Shown here one piece after another: positions 44,719-57,660 of a stretch of 64,000 nucleotides of DNA. The stretch lies in NCBI GenBank assembly GCA_036186865.1, contig AP025057.1:22952348-23016347 (forward strand), read 5' to 3'. Both the position numbers and the translations under genes were made by a program. Under the pieces are notes generated by a model that saw only the letters and a program-made list of their open reading frames with translations, ran no database searches and was not told the origin of the DNA. Within the stretch, counting starts at the first letter, position 1; every line of letters begins with the position of its first letter. This stretch comes from Eustoma russellianum. Taxonomy: Eukaryota > Streptophyta > Magnoliopsida > Gentianales > Gentianaceae.

Positions 44719-45177
44719 ATGTGTATATGGTAGTGTGATGTCGGCGTATGTTTATGACGTGTATGACGTGTCAGTGAAACGTCAGGATAGAAATGTATAG
44801 TTCGTTGTTATAAAAGATATAAATATATATCGCATATATATGTGTCGTGTGTGTGAGAGTGATGAGAGGACTTTCCCTTCCAAATTTGTTGCCAAGTGGT
44901 TATCTCCAAATATATATCTTTTTAGCTCTTCATTTAATGAACTAGTTAGTTCATCTCTTTAAGCACTTTAAATGAACTAGTTTAGTTCATTTAACATGAC
45001 GCCTGAAAATAATATAAACACAACAAATGTTTTCCATTTTGATGTAAGCCTTAATGCTTCATGGCACGTTAATACGACAATAATATGTAAAGCATATTTA
45101 TCACGTATGCATGTCATGTAACACTTAAATCATGCATTTCTACATTTGCAAGTCACTCAAACCCAGGTTCCTCAACA
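44719..45177 (-). repeat. Copia-2 3' LTR, initial (5') piece
   Basis: Complement of the LTR start (TGTTGAGGAACC) next to the polypurine tract. Aligns with 50849-51341 of the Copia-2 5' LTR, with many C/T and G/A differences. Confidence 0.85.
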
Positions 45178-45525
45178 ATCTCCCCCTTCTAATGATTTGC
45201 AAAATAACCTCTGTTCATGATTTAAATGGTCCATATCGCTCCCCTACAATATGCATAAATTTTTTAAATTCAAAATTTGAATTTCATATCGTGCTCCCCT
45301 TAAATTAATCGCTCCCCCCCTTAAATCATACTTTTCTCTCCCCCTTTATTTTGTAAATCACATTAAAAGAGTTAGTAGCAATGGAAAGAAAGTGCAATTT
45401 ATAATGCATCAATAGAAATCATGCCTAATTTAGAACGTAAATTTTCATACGTGGCTTGATTAAGTGCTTTAATGAATATGTTGCCTATTTGTTCTTCAGT
45501 ACAAACATGTTCTATAATGATATCA
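45178..45525 (-). pseudogene. Copia-2 RNase H C-terminal end and 3' UTR
   Basis: On the - strand the frame from 45525 reads IIIEHVCTEEQIGNIFIKALNQ and ENLRSKLGMISIDAL with stop at 45399, the usual end of copia pol. Then come 3' UTR polypurine runs (complement of CCCCCTT at 45182, 45315, 45340) leading to the LTR. Upstream pol is missing because LTR-Y begins at 45526. Confidence 0.8.
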
Positions 45526-48263
45526 TGTAGCGCCCCGTTCGGGACTAGGGTCTTAGTATGGTGCACCTGTCGTACTCTGCTACGAGAAGTGCAAGGCTTT
45601 AATAACATTCATGTACAAATCGTCATAACATGTATCGATTGGCAGAATCAATTTAACCTAAGTAGACTCAAACATCGACATAAGTACATCCTATTACAAT
45701 CCGAAGTATACATCACTGGTACAAAATATTAGAGTACAGAGCTGAACCATAGAATACAAAAGATACCACTGCTGGCTACTAGTCAGCTCTCCACACCTAG
45801 TCTCGGTGCTCATCCTCTATAAACTCTGGCTCAGGGTTCTGTGGGTCTACATGGTAAAATAAAAGGGGTGAGCGATAAAGGATCGCTCAGCAAGTATTTC
45901 CACCTAGATTCATCAAGTGGATCATACATGGGGACTGGGGTAGTGGAGATAATACTGTATAACACAGAATAACTGGCATGCATAATAACCAACGAAATTA
46001 ACATGAATAACATATACAGTAATCCGGACAGATACATTAACATGTAATTAATTAACATTAAAGAAACAATAACGAGAATTAAACAGATACATCTTTAAGC
46101 ATCTTTACCTTAACATATAATCTGGCTCATTCGTGTGTACAGTCTTTTAGGTTTACTTCCTTGATCATACTTGTCAACGGATACAGGAGGTCATGACATA
46201 AGGGTACTAAGAGCGTATGCGACATATGCGTGATGCATGCATTGTAAAACTTTCAGAAAACATATCAATTCTTGTAATCATAATCTTGACAGAAACATGA
46301 GTTGGCTATAGCACCTAACATAAGAAGGGTACCCACGACATGCCAAATGATTCCTCGAGTAGCCTTCAGTACTATCTATGAATCTCAATGGTCCAAGCAT
46401 GGGGTTACATTATACGCACCTTGGACTAACGGTAACACGTTATGACTGAGATCTCGAGTCCTGGACGTGGTGCTACAATCAATCATAGTGTCATTTGCCC
46501 CTGACATCCTCCCCCTGGACCAGACATCAGGTAGCACACCATACAGAATGTCGGAGACGTAACAGAAAAGGCAGAGATCCCTTGTACTGGACAAGATGTT
46601 ACATTCAGCCATCAGAACATGCGTATATAGAAAGGCAGAGAACCCTTGTCCCTGACAAGGTGTTACACTCAGCCATCATGCATAAGTCATTTGGAATCAT
46701 TCGTCTCGCGATATGATTCTTTAATCATGAAAACTTGGAAACATTTCTTGCGATAATCGTTTGTAAACATGCACATAAATAAAAACTCGTGGGTTTTGAG
46801 ATCATGATGTCAATATGCGTATAATAATGCTCGGTTTCCGGATTGGTTCTAAGATCATATAATTCTCAGCTACTAAAGTCTCCTATTTATGAAATGGTCA
46901 TATTGTAAATTGACCATTTTACTTTTGTTGTCTTTCTTTTAAGGTCTCGGTTTTGAGGGAGGTTGACAACCCTTAATGGTGTCTTAAACCTCATTCTTAT
47001 TTTAATATATCCTCCATTCGTAATTACTTTTAGATCTTTCCAAAACAGCCTCTATGTCATCATTATTAAAGTAGAAATGACCAAAATGCCCTTAAGGTCT
47101 AACTTTCAGTTAATGTGTCCAAACAGTCTCTTTTCGTAATTTATTCTTTTTCATGATTACTAATTTTCTCATTAATGAATTATCATATATTTCATGTACT
47201 TTGTTACGCATATAATTATATAATCATAAGCATTTAAATGAAACCATCATGTTGGTGCCAAAAAGGCATAATGGCCAAAAGTTCATACGCTCAACTCCAT
47301 TAATTGGTCCATCTTATGCATGCATGCAAATTGTAACTTGATCAAATTAATTTGTGCTATAGTTTACCATAGAGAAACATAACATGATGATGCATACATT
47401 TCATAAATTATACATATTTGGCTTGCAACAAAACTACATCTCATAAGCGTCATCTTAAGGTTCATATTGTGATGATGTTAGTATCATCTATACATGCAAG
47501 TTCATAGAGGAACAACATACATGCAACTATACCTTCCTACACTATGGTCATCAAAATACACATCATGAAGATAGTGATGAATCAATGGCCTTGATGAAGG
47601 CTCAAGACAGCCCCATCATAGAAGGCAACCGAGGCATGTATGAGGATATTATCAAAGATGAAATCTTTTGTAACATACATTGTAGTATAATTCATATTGT
47701 ACCATCAACATGCTATATTATGATTATCATCATGCAAATGAACTCTTAAACATGTTCAAATAGGGCAAAAATAGTCATCCCTACATGCACCTAAGAAGTT
47801 GATGTTCTAATGACATTCCTAGTACACTTTTCTAGACAGTGTACTCATGTGCCTTCATTTTGTGTAGAATATGAGACATGCATGTTGCCCTTCATTTCTT
47901 AGGTGGTACACATGCCCTAGGGGCTGACCTCCCAAGATTTTTGGCCATGCATGTTCAATTTGAATACTACATCAACCATATTCATGAATCATACGAGAAT
48001 CATACACATGCATGCAGAGTTAAACATGTAAGTACACTTTTCATAACTTAGTGACAGAAGCTTCAATTCAACATATGCTTGCGTGATCCATTCTTTTTAT
48101 ATGAACATAAGAGACTTATTTTTAAACATTATTGAAGAAGCTAAGAGGAATACTTGTCTTGGATACTTGAATCTTACACTAGATAGTGAAAGATCTCTTC
48201 TTCGGTCCTTAGCTTGAGAATACACGGCCTAGATGGCCATGTGAGGGGCATGGTCAGTTATGT
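45526..48263 (-). mobile_element. LTR-Y, 3' piece (copy 1)
   Basis: Low end TGTAGCGCCCCG, matching 60613 on and 52492 on. Carries the acidic short frame (45797-45847) and the ~60-bp repeats near 46340-46680 (AGAACCCTTGTCC...TGTTACACTCAGCC). The high end stops at about 48263, where Copia-2 gag resumes. Since RNase H lies on the other side, pol was lost in the same event or later. Confidence 0.65.
45797..45847 (-). CDS. Short acidic reading frame in LTR-Y copy 1
   Basis: Reads DPQNPEPEFIEDEHRD then stop, about 290 bp from the LTR end. Homologous by position and by the EFIEDE core to the LTR-X frame. Confidence 0.3.
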   Translation of the reverse strand, partial: DPQNPEPEFIEDEHRD

Positions 48264-48267
48264 ATGC

Positions 48268-48667
48268 TTTTATCTTGGACTCTTTAACCTGACTAGTGCC
48301 TTCATGTTTCATTTCAAGACATCTCCACATTTCTTGGGCACTAGAACAATTTGATACATAACTTGATTCACTTTTACTTAAACCATTTAAGAGAAGTTGC
48401 ATGGCTCTAGCATTCATACTTAATTTCTTTTTATCATCACTAGTATATTCTTGCTTCGGTTTTATGACTTATAAAGTAACCCCATCGACAGTGGATATCT
48501 TAGATGGAAAAACAGACTATCTTCTATGATGGACTATAAATCTATATCTGTAGCAATAAGAAAAGGTTTCATAGGAAGTTTCCATTGAATAAAAGACTAC
48601 CATCGAAAAGGAGAGGCCTTTGGATTGACATACCTTCTTGCTCGGTTTTATGACTAGTGGATGCCAT
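48268..48667 (-). pseudogene. Copia-2 gag fragment
   Basis: ATGGCATCC near 48667 begins the frame, with KTEQEGMS. Later parts show NARAMQLLLNGLSKSESSYV and KHEGTSQVKESKI, matching Copia-1 and Copia-3 gag. Frameshifts and stops are present. It ends at about 48268 where LTR-Y begins. Confidence 0.8.
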
Positions 48668-48708
48668 CGCACAAAGATTGTTGTATCTTCTTGTCGTGAG
48701 TAAAACTA

Positions 48709-48720
48709 GATCTGATACCA
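48709..48720 (-). promoter_or_regulatory. Primer-binding site of Copia-2
   Basis: On the - strand TGGTATCAGATC, two bases inside the 5' LTR end. One change from the copies in Copia-1 and Copia-3. Confidence 0.85.
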
Positions 48721-48722
48721 TT

Positions 48723-51341
48723 TGTAGGATCTTTATAGCACCACTAGAAGGGGGTGAGGGGGTTGAATAGTGAGTGTGAAAAATCGGTTTTTAAAATTTT
48801 TTCTTATCGATTACTCACTTTAGAAAACCGATTCTGTTTTCAGATTCTTTTTTTCGATTATCTTAATGATCCGGTTATAGACCTCCAAAAATTGTGAAAT
48901 TTTGTGACAATGTACTTTCAGATGTGATGAATGTGTCATAAAAATTTCAGATTAAAATTCAAAGTGTAAGGCCTTCAAAAACCATTTTTATTCAGACTCT
49001 GTTAATCTGCCAGAAACAGATCCTTAAAATGAAAAATTTATTCCTATTTATTGACAAATCTAAATGGTCTGAAAATTTTATGGAATGACTCTTAGGATGT
49101 ATAATTCAAATGGTTGAAACATGTTTTCAAAATTATTTTGTAACTATATCAACCACGTTGATGTTCTCAACCTTTGCAGATCAGAAAATAAGATTGTATT
49201 AGCCTCAGAACTATGAACGTTTGGATGACTATACTTATCCAAATTCGATGAAACTTGTCCCCAATGAAACCTAATACCTTTTGATATATATCTGCAAAGT
49301 TTTAGGATTTTTGAAAAATGTTTGCTATTTTTACCATGGTTAAGAAAATGATGCAGAAAACAGGAACTCAAAGTAAAAGTGCTGAAATGTAAGAACACCA
49401 AGATTTTTATACTGGTTCGGTCAAATCGACCTGCTCCAGTCTTCCAGGACACTTTCCTCGATATTCACTAAACACAAAACACCTTAGGACAAGGGTGGCT
49501 GGAGTTATGCACCAACTCCTTCAATATCCACCCTTCTCACAATGAACATGCAAAAACAACCAACACAAATATCATCAATGCACTAATGAAGGTATGATCA
49601 CCCCTTGATCAATCTTGTACAAGAATGGGATGTATATGGGTGATAAAATCAAAGCCTATACAAAATTTAGAATGTAAAATGATGGGCTTGAGGCTATGAG
49701 TAAGAGATGAGGATACGAGAAGAAGAGAAGACTTGCTTGAATATGAACATGAGGCTTGCATTGTCTTGAATATATGTGATTGACGCCCCTATGTGCTGAA
49801 TTATTCCTTGAAATACCCTTGGAAGATGCCTTGTATAACTTTATGACACACCCTTGCTTGGTGAAATATGATTGGACAAACGATGTGTCTTTGCCTAGTT
49901 ATCACTCCCTATAGGGCTTTCATTTCTACCGTGGCACTAATATTATGACCTAGCAATTTATCATAAAAACCTGAAATATATGTCAAAAATCAAGTGTGCT
50001 AATTTCCAATCAATCAAGATGTCGACAAATTATGCTAAATTCGGCCACAATATCCATGTGCTGAAAACTTCAGCGCGTTGTTTAAATTTGAATCCTTTCC
50101 TTGTGTGTCTTGGCCTTCTTCAATATCATCAATCACTTGTGGCTCATCCTCCACCAGTCAAAGTGCCAAACAATCTCCACCTAAGCTCCAAATAGGATGA
50201 AAGTGGCGTGTTATGTTCAGCTCCCATGTGCTGAAATTCTTTTATGAAATTTGTTAAATAATGCTGCAATATCTTCACACATATGGTAAATTTCAATCAA
50301 CCCTTAGATTGTTTTTCAAGAATACTCCAATGTGTCTGAGATGTGTAAAAAGTGTCTAGATACATGTTACACTTCAATGTAAAAAGTCCCATGTAAGATA
50401 AGTGTAGAAAATAGAATTTTCAACTTCCGTCGATTGCGCCATTTTTCTCCAATTAGTCACAAACATCTTAGACATGTAAAGTATGTTATGTCACACATAA
50501 TATACATAGTATAATGTGTAATTTTAGCAGCAATAGCTGAGATAAAAATCGGCCATGTGGTGGAAAAGTTTGAATTTGAATTTTCAACAAATCTAAGCAA
50601 ATTGTAGATAATTGATATGTGTAAACATGGTATGTTTTGGGGCTGACATAGACATGTGGTGCATGAAATGTTTGAGCTTTTGGAGTGTATATAGGCTGGT
50701 CATCTTTGTATGTAAGTATGTGACATGTCGGTGATGGTTCGGTTGTCATCTGATGTGGAAATTTTCGGTTTATGGACTCGTGCCATGTCGACATAATTTT
50801 GGTAACTTTATGAATTGTAATCCATGATATGGAACCTGTATATACTTACAAATATGATGTGTATATGGTAGTGTGATGTCACATATGTTTATGATATGTA
50901 TGACGTGTCGGTGAAACATTAAGATAGAAATGTATAGTTCGTCATTATGAAAAATATAAATATATATCACATATATATATGTGCCGTGTGTGCGAGAGTG
51001 ATGAGAGGACTTTCCATTCCAAATTTGTCGCCAAGTGGTTATCTCATAATATATCTCTTTTAAGCTCTTCATTTAATGAACTAGTTAGTTCATCTCTTTA
51101 AGCACTTTATCAAATGAAATAGTTTAGTTCATTTAGCATGACACCTGAAAATAGTATAAAGACGACAAATGTTTGTCATTTGATGTAAGCTTTAACGCTT
51201 CATGGCACGTTAGTACGACGATATAATGTAAAGCATATTTATCACGTACGCATGTCATGTAACACTTAAATCATGCATTTCGAAAACACGTAACATTTAA
51301 ATCATGCAATTTCAAATCACTCAAACCCTGATTTCTAAACA
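48723..51341 (-). repeat. Copia-2 5' LTR (complete, about 2.6 kb)
   Basis: - strand start TGTTTAG at 51341, end TCCTACA at 48723. A diverged subfamily compared with Copia-1/-3. Paired palindromes at 51066-51140. Confidence 0.88.
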
Positions 51342-51665
51342 TCATCGTTGTTCTTTCATGCCGTTTCTACATTTGCACTTCATACGTTGTTGGGGCCGAT
51401 TTTTTTCTTGACAGGCTGCACTTCGTATTCGATGCATCCTTGTAATATGTCAAAGTTGAAATTGTATAAATATGTACGCTTTTTCCTTCGCCAAGGTTTT
51501 ATCCACAAGGGTGGTTTTACTTGGCAAGGTTTTAATGCGGCATATCATATACGATTGGAGGTTGACAATTCTTCGATCTTTACATTCGCATTTTTCATAT
51601 GATGATGACATGATGTACTATGGCATTCCTCCGCCATAAGTGAGGCATAATAATAACAGATATTT
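51342..51665 (+). mobile_element. LINE-e, downstream piece (3' UTR end)
   Basis: Begins CATCGTTGTTC, which matches LINE-b 3' UTR at about 11333 on. It carries the family hairpin, the tail CCTCCGCCATAAGTGAGG (51628-51645) and A-rich end sequence. Continues the LINE interrupted at 30343. Confidence 0.75.
51476..51540 (+). other. Conserved 3' UTR hairpin of LINE-e
   Basis: Outer stem GCCAAG (51490-51495) with CTTGGC (51520-51525). Inner stem CCAC/GTGG. Confidence 0.6.
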
Positions 51666-52004
51666 TTTTTCCAAAAAAAACACACATGTAAGTATATATT
51701 ATAAAGGTGTATATATTCTCATACACGGCCATAAATGGCTTTTACCAATAAAAACAATGTTATTTTTGTTATAAATCGATATTTGTACAGTGTATGAAAA
51801 TATGTGTAGATAGATATACATATGTGTATTTTCAGCCATAAGGAGGCCAATTTGTGTTATCTGCAGAAGCTTCTCCGTGCAGCAGCCAGATGTCCTCGTC
51901 ATAGAAATCAACATGAAATCTCAAACTATAAATATCGATAAGTATGAGAAGCAGACAAGTGAGGGTTTAAATCAATAAAATACTGGACGGTACCGCCCGT
52001 CTTT

Positions 52005-52057
<53 letters not shown>

Positions 52058-52491
52058 TGTGTGAAATATATAATTATGTTGACATACATATGTATATGTA
52101 AACATATACACGGTCAAAAGGCATTTTATGGAGGTAATGGTGTAAATATATATATATATATATATATAGGAACATATAGATATATACATATGGGACACAA
52201 AAATATTTTAAGGAGACAAATGATTTTAATTACTATTATATGTAGTATGAACACTCATATGTATATTGTATAAAATATATATGTTACAAAGTGTACACAA
52301 GTATATATATATGGCCAAAAGAGGCCAGGTTGTGTTAAAAATGGCTCTATGACATGTTATGGTTGTATATGTGTATAATGTATGAAAATATAAGTAAGTT
52401 GATGTATATATATACTTACACGGCCATATATACAAGTTTTAATAAAAATGACTAATTTTATATGTTAACAATACATATATGTAAGATATAT
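51666..52491. other. Unassigned AT-rich stretch with TA microsatellites
   Basis: Contains (TA)n at 52009-52055 and 52147-52168 and several CACGGCCATAAATGG-like blocks also seen in LTR-Y. No reading frame or known motif. Confidence 0.4.
52009..52055. repeat. (TA)n microsatellite
   Basis: About 23 TA units. Confidence 0.95.
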
Positions 52492-55400
52492 TGCAGTGCC
52501 CCACCCGGGACTAGGGTCTTGGCACGGTGCACCCGCCGTATTCTGCTACGAGAAGTATTAGGTGTCAATAACATTTATGTACATATAGTATGTATCGGAT
52601 AGAGGAAGCAAAGTAACATAAGCGGAAATAAACATCAATAGATGTACAGACCAATATATCCGAAGTAGTGGCATCAGTACGTCACTGGTACAAAATATCA
52701 TAAGTATAGAGCTGAATGTCAAAATACAAAAGATGTCACTGCTGGCTACTAGTCAGCTCTCTACACCTAGTATCGAGGCTCATCCTCTATGAACTCTAGC
52801 TAGGGGTCCTGTGGGTCGCATGGTAAAATAAAAGGGTGAACAATAACGAATCGCTCAGCAAGTATTTCCGCCTAGATGCGACAAGTGGATCATGCATGGG
52901 GACACGGGAAATGGGTAATGCAGTGAAGTATAGCACATATATCATATGTACCACATGTATGGAGATGACTGTGAACAAATCAACAAAGGTAGACAGTACA
53001 GTAAATCCGACAGATATCATAAAAGAGAAGAATATAACTGATAAAGAGCATCATAAATTAAACAGATATAATTGATAAAGACCATCATAAATTTAACAAA
53101 TTCTTCCTTTGATCATCCTTATCTTAGCATATGTCGGTATCATTCTTGTGTGCAATCTTTTCGGTTTTGTTTCTTGCTATTCTTTAATCATACTGGGTCT
53201 CATACTACGAGAGTCATAACTTCGGGGCATTAAAGGATTCGTGAGACATGATCATGATGTATGCATCATAAAACTTTCAAAGAACATTTCATTTCATACG
53301 CACATAAACATGAAATGGCATGATTGGCTATAGCACTTTTCGTAACATAAGAATGGTACCTACGACATATCGAATGATTACCCGAATAGCCACGAGTACC
53401 ATCTATGAATCCCAATGGTCCAACCACGGTGTTACATCAAACGTACACAGGACTAACGGTGACGCATTATAACAGAGAACCCGAGTCTCGGTCGTGGTGT
53501 CACTCTGCAATAACGTAATTTGCCCCAAGACATTCTCCTCCAAGACCAGACATTAGGCAGCTCTCCAGACAAAACGTTGTAGACGTAACTGAAAGGCAGA
53601 GATCCCCTTTCCTGGACAAGGTGTTACACTCAGCCAGCAGATCATGCGTATATAAAAAGCTAGAGAACCCTTGTCCCTTACAAGGTGCTACACTCAACCA
53701 CAGATACATGCATAAGACGTATGGAATCATTCGTCTAACAGTACAATTCCTTAAATCATGAAAACTTTAAAAAGTTTCTTGTAGAAATCTTTTCATAAGC
53801 ATGTTCGTAAATAAAACCCGTTGGGTTGAAAATCATGAAGACAACATGCATGAGGGAATGCTTAACATATTTCTCTTTTGGAATTAGTATCGTGATTATT
53901 CCTGATTAGAATTATGTACTTATTTGTTACGTAAATGTATTTAACTAATATTTATTCAATTAGCTTGTCTTATTTCGGTCAAATTGCCCCTCTTGGCCAT
54001 GTATTATCATACATGTATATCTTAATTTCTTTAACTTGAGGTATTAAGCATTTGTGCTATTTGCTAACATATTATACATAAAACACGTATATTGAGTTAA
54101 TTGTGTACAAGCAGGTATAAGTCATATTAAATATGCCCACACACCTTGGGCCAAAAGTTTGGTGTAGGTTCTTTCTTAATTTCTCTTTCTATCTAGTTTT
54201 ACATTTATGCTTGTCCTTTAATGATAAAATAATCACCTCACATAATGTACATTATACATGTATTTACATGATTATGCTTGAGGAAGATTAATCCATGACA
54301 AGGCACCCAATTTGGGCCTAGGGCCGAAAGTGGCCTTTCATACTAATATTAATTCCTACTTTTTATGTAGTGTTCAATTGTGCTAATTTTTCATATATAT
54401 ATAATACATATTATACATCTAGTCACATAGAGATTGTCACATGGGTGTAATTTAACAGGAAATTTCCAATTATGGCCTTATGGCCAAAACTTAACCTTCC
54501 TCATATTTATTTATTTGTTCATTCTTTGAATTATCATATATACCATGTACTCTTGTGTATATAATCACATGATCATAAACTTCTAGATGTAGTTATCATA
54601 GTGGTGCCAAAATGGTCAATGGGCCGAAATTTGTTATGCACAATTCTAGGAATTTCAACTTTATGTCATTGTTACATTTATGGCGATTCTCCTCTTTATT
54701 TATGCATTATAGATATACATAATCCCCTAAGTACGTCCCAATGACAATTTGTACATCAGCATGACGTGATCTAGGCCTCTTGGCTGAATGTTTGAGGGTA
54801 TTGCAACATTAAATTTCCAAAGTGTGCATGCATGATACTACTTTGATAACATCTATTTTTATATCTTCCTATCATGGTCACTTTTAAGATTATATATGAT
54901 TAACATCAAGATCCATGATTTTTAGCATGCTCAATTTATATAACATCACATCATATATATTCATGATCATATGAACTATGAGTATGGTGAAGATCATGAT
55001 AAAAGTGGCATGCTAGCACATAGGAGTATAACCTCCATGGGATCACACCTCCTTAAGCCATGATCATCAAGATACACATCATGATGATACTGATGAATTC
55101 ATAAACTATGATGGAGGCTCAAAACCGCCCCATTTAAGAAGGAGAATGGTGATTCCATGATGTTGATTATCAAAGATAGCATCTTTAATGACATGCACTA
55201 TGATATAGGTTGTATTGTACCATGAATATGCTATACTATGACAATAATCATGTAAATCCCTTCTTTTACAAATGAAAATAAAAAAGATGATGTAATTGTC
55301 CACATGCATATATCAAGATGTTGACTGATGAAGTTCTTAGTACACTTTCTAGGAAAGTGTACCTGTTTTCCTACAATTTATATTAAGGTGATGAATGGAT

Positions 55401-56669
55401 GATAAAGACTATTTCTTCGTGCCATGCATGCCCTCAAACGGGCTATTTATGCCATGCATGTTACATCTAAGTATCATCCTAGTCGTCTTGATGAATCCAT
55501 TCAAGAAAAGCACACATTCATACACAACTTGAACATGCAAATATACTTTTCATAACTTAGTGATAGAGACTTCATTTTAATTGATGCATGCATGATCCAT
55601 TTCTTAATTGTGAACATAAAAGGCACTATTTTTTAGTTCTCTTGAAGAAGCTAAGAAGAATACTTTCTTTGATACTTGAATCTTGCACCTAGAAGAACAA
55701 GATTGCTTCTTTGTGTTGGCTTGTGGTGTACACGGCCTTAATGGCCGAAAGGAAGGATGTGTTAGTCATTTTGAAATATAACAAGGTTACGGAGCTTCTA
55801 ATACTTAGTCAAAGTGATTCTTACCTTATATGGCTTGAAGATTCCCACTTGGCTAGCTAAAGAAACTCCTCTTTCTTCCTTATTGAGGTTCACAGTTATG
55901 GCCTAGAAATGGAGGTGATTTGAGTGTTTGTGTGGAAGGCAGAAGATGAGAAAGATGTGAAGGAAAATGATATAGTTATTACCTTGAGAATTGAAGTGCA
56001 TGCACTCTTGATTGTTGCTTGGAAATGGAAGGAGTTCTTCTTCTTCTTGCTTTCAGGCTATGGTTTGAAGGAGAATAGAAGAGGAAGACTTGGATTTTTG
56101 TAGAGAGAAGGAAGAGGAAAGAGTGTCTTAGTGAGAGAGTGAAGTGTGTGAAAAAATGATTAAGTTGTCTTGCTTGAAGAAACTTTTTATCCTCCTTTAG
56201 ACTTGTATGGCCAAAATTGCTAAGGTAGTGGGGAAGTGATGATTGCCTTCCTTGGTTGGAGGGGTTAGTGAAAGAGGCAAGGTTGTTGCATGAAAAATGA
56301 TTGGGTAACCTTAACATGGTTAAGAAAGGTGTTGGGAAGGGAATGTTTGGTATAAGACAAGTCGTCTTGCAAGAGGAATTCTGATCCCTCTTATCCAAGC
56401 CTTGGCCGAAATTTAGATAGTGGGGGAAAAATGATTACCTTCTTGGTTTGGGAAGGGTAAGTGTAAGGAAAGAAATTTTGCATGAAATGTTATTGGAGAA
56501 TGACCTTGCAAAATGAGAGTTTCATTCCTAAACTGTATCTTGGCCGAGATTTCTAAGGTGGGAGGCAAATGATGAGTTTTTCTTGGATGATGTTGATGGT
56601 GGAAGAAAAAGCATTTTTGCATGTAATGTGAGTAGTGAATTGTCTTATTTGTGCAAGACATGCCATGAT
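52492..56669 (-). mobile_element. LTR-Y copy 2, nearly complete
   Basis: Low end TGCAGTGCCCC (- strand ...GGGGCACTGCA). Same order of blocks as copies 1 and 3: short acidic frame, ~60-bp repeats (53590-53710), long AT-rich body, and TTGGCCGAAAT repeats (56200-56640). The LTR start is missing because LINE-f is inserted at about 56670. No coding content recognised in its 4.2 kb. Confidence 0.65.
52767..52817 (-). pseudogene. Decayed short acidic frame in LTR-Y copy 2
   Basis: DPQDP, a stop, then LEFIEDEPRY and stop. The core is kept but an internal stop is present. Confidence 0.3.
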
Positions 56670-56814
56670 GGATAATAAAATAAGAAATGGCAGAGGAAAA
56701 CCATAGTACACCACCGGAATGGAAATCAGATGAAATAAGCAAAAGCCAATGCAAATAGTAAAGTCTGTGGTATGCCTAAAGGGGAGGGTCACATTCAACA
56801 CCATATGATATGCC

Positions 56815-56880
56815 GCATTAAAACCTTAGAAAGGAAAGCCACCCTGGTGGACAAAACCTTGTGCGAAGGAAAAAGCGTTC
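56815..56880 (-). other. Conserved 3' UTR hairpin of LINE-f
   Basis: Outer stem AAGG/CCTT (56857-56860 with 56831-56834). Inner stem CCACC/GGTGG around 56839-56850. The outer stem is shorter than in the other copies. Confidence 0.5.
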
Positions 56881-57660
56881 ATATTTATAGTGCCAAAATG
56901 TGAACTACCAGAGGAAGGCAGTAGTAAATAAATGATATAAGACTAGCAGAAGCAAAAGATAGTCGCCATGAAGATCAGCAAAAGAATGTCCCAATGAGTG
57001 CTGGCATCGAAGGTCGCAGGCCGTAGAGAGGCAAATGAAAGACTCCCAAAGTAACGCCACAATGAATCCATACAAGACAAAAGAGAAGAGCAGATAAGCA
57101 TCCGAATGAGATCATACAAATTTAAAGTTCATGTAAGCGGTGGGGGAGAAATACCAGCGTTGCCTGCATCCAACAATTTAAAATGCATAGCCCGAAACCA
57201 GAAAGTGTAAGGATCATTCAAAACAACCAAATCCAGGCAAAAAGAGATAGAGTGTACACGGGTTGCCTGTGTGGTGAGATGACACAGGCAACAGAACCAT
57301 GGAGTAAGCCATGAAGCACCCATTCTAAGGTTATACTCGTAAGTATGGTAGGGAGAGATCTGTCTGCAAAGCAGCCTGGACAATCTAACGTAGCTCAGTG
57401 ACATGCGTAAAAGAAAGAAAACCGACGTTAAGCTGCCCATGACATGCCAAAAGATGGGCAACCGAATTTACTTGCCATGGGTCGTGAGAGATAGTGCCTC
57501 CCTCCAAAACAAGAAGGCGAGTCAATCATGATGAAGGATGCGAATGAACAAAATCGACAACACTGCTGGAATCTACTTCCATGTCTATAGATCTATGACA
57601 TTGTAGAAAATAGAGCAGGCTAATGTGGCCGCTGCAACTCTGCATGGGAGGGCAACGTGA

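Larger units (their letters stand above)
30344..51341 (-). mobile_element. Copia-2: 21-kb Ty1/copia insertion in LINE-e, filled with nested elements
   Basis: - strand. 5' LTR 48723-51341, PBS 48709-48720, gag remnant 48268-48667, RNase H end and 3' UTR 45178-45525, 3' LTR in two pieces (44719-45177 and 30344-32376). Flanks TCATT (30339-30343) and TCATC (51342-51346) fit a 5-bp target duplication with one change. Most of pol is deleted. Nested inside are LTR-X, a chromovirus, Copia-3 and two LTR-Y pieces. Confidence 0.75.

Noticed and set aside
51666..52491. Possible host exon between LINE-e and LTR-Y
   Set aside because: Only short frames, TA microsatellites and blocks shared with LTR-Y were found.
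55979..56754. Two open frames of more than 110 codons on the - strand in LTR-Y copy 2
   Set aside because: They translate Ser/Phe/His-rich low-complexity sequence of the purine-rich repeat units and are not matched by equivalent frames in LTR-Y at 43270-44718.
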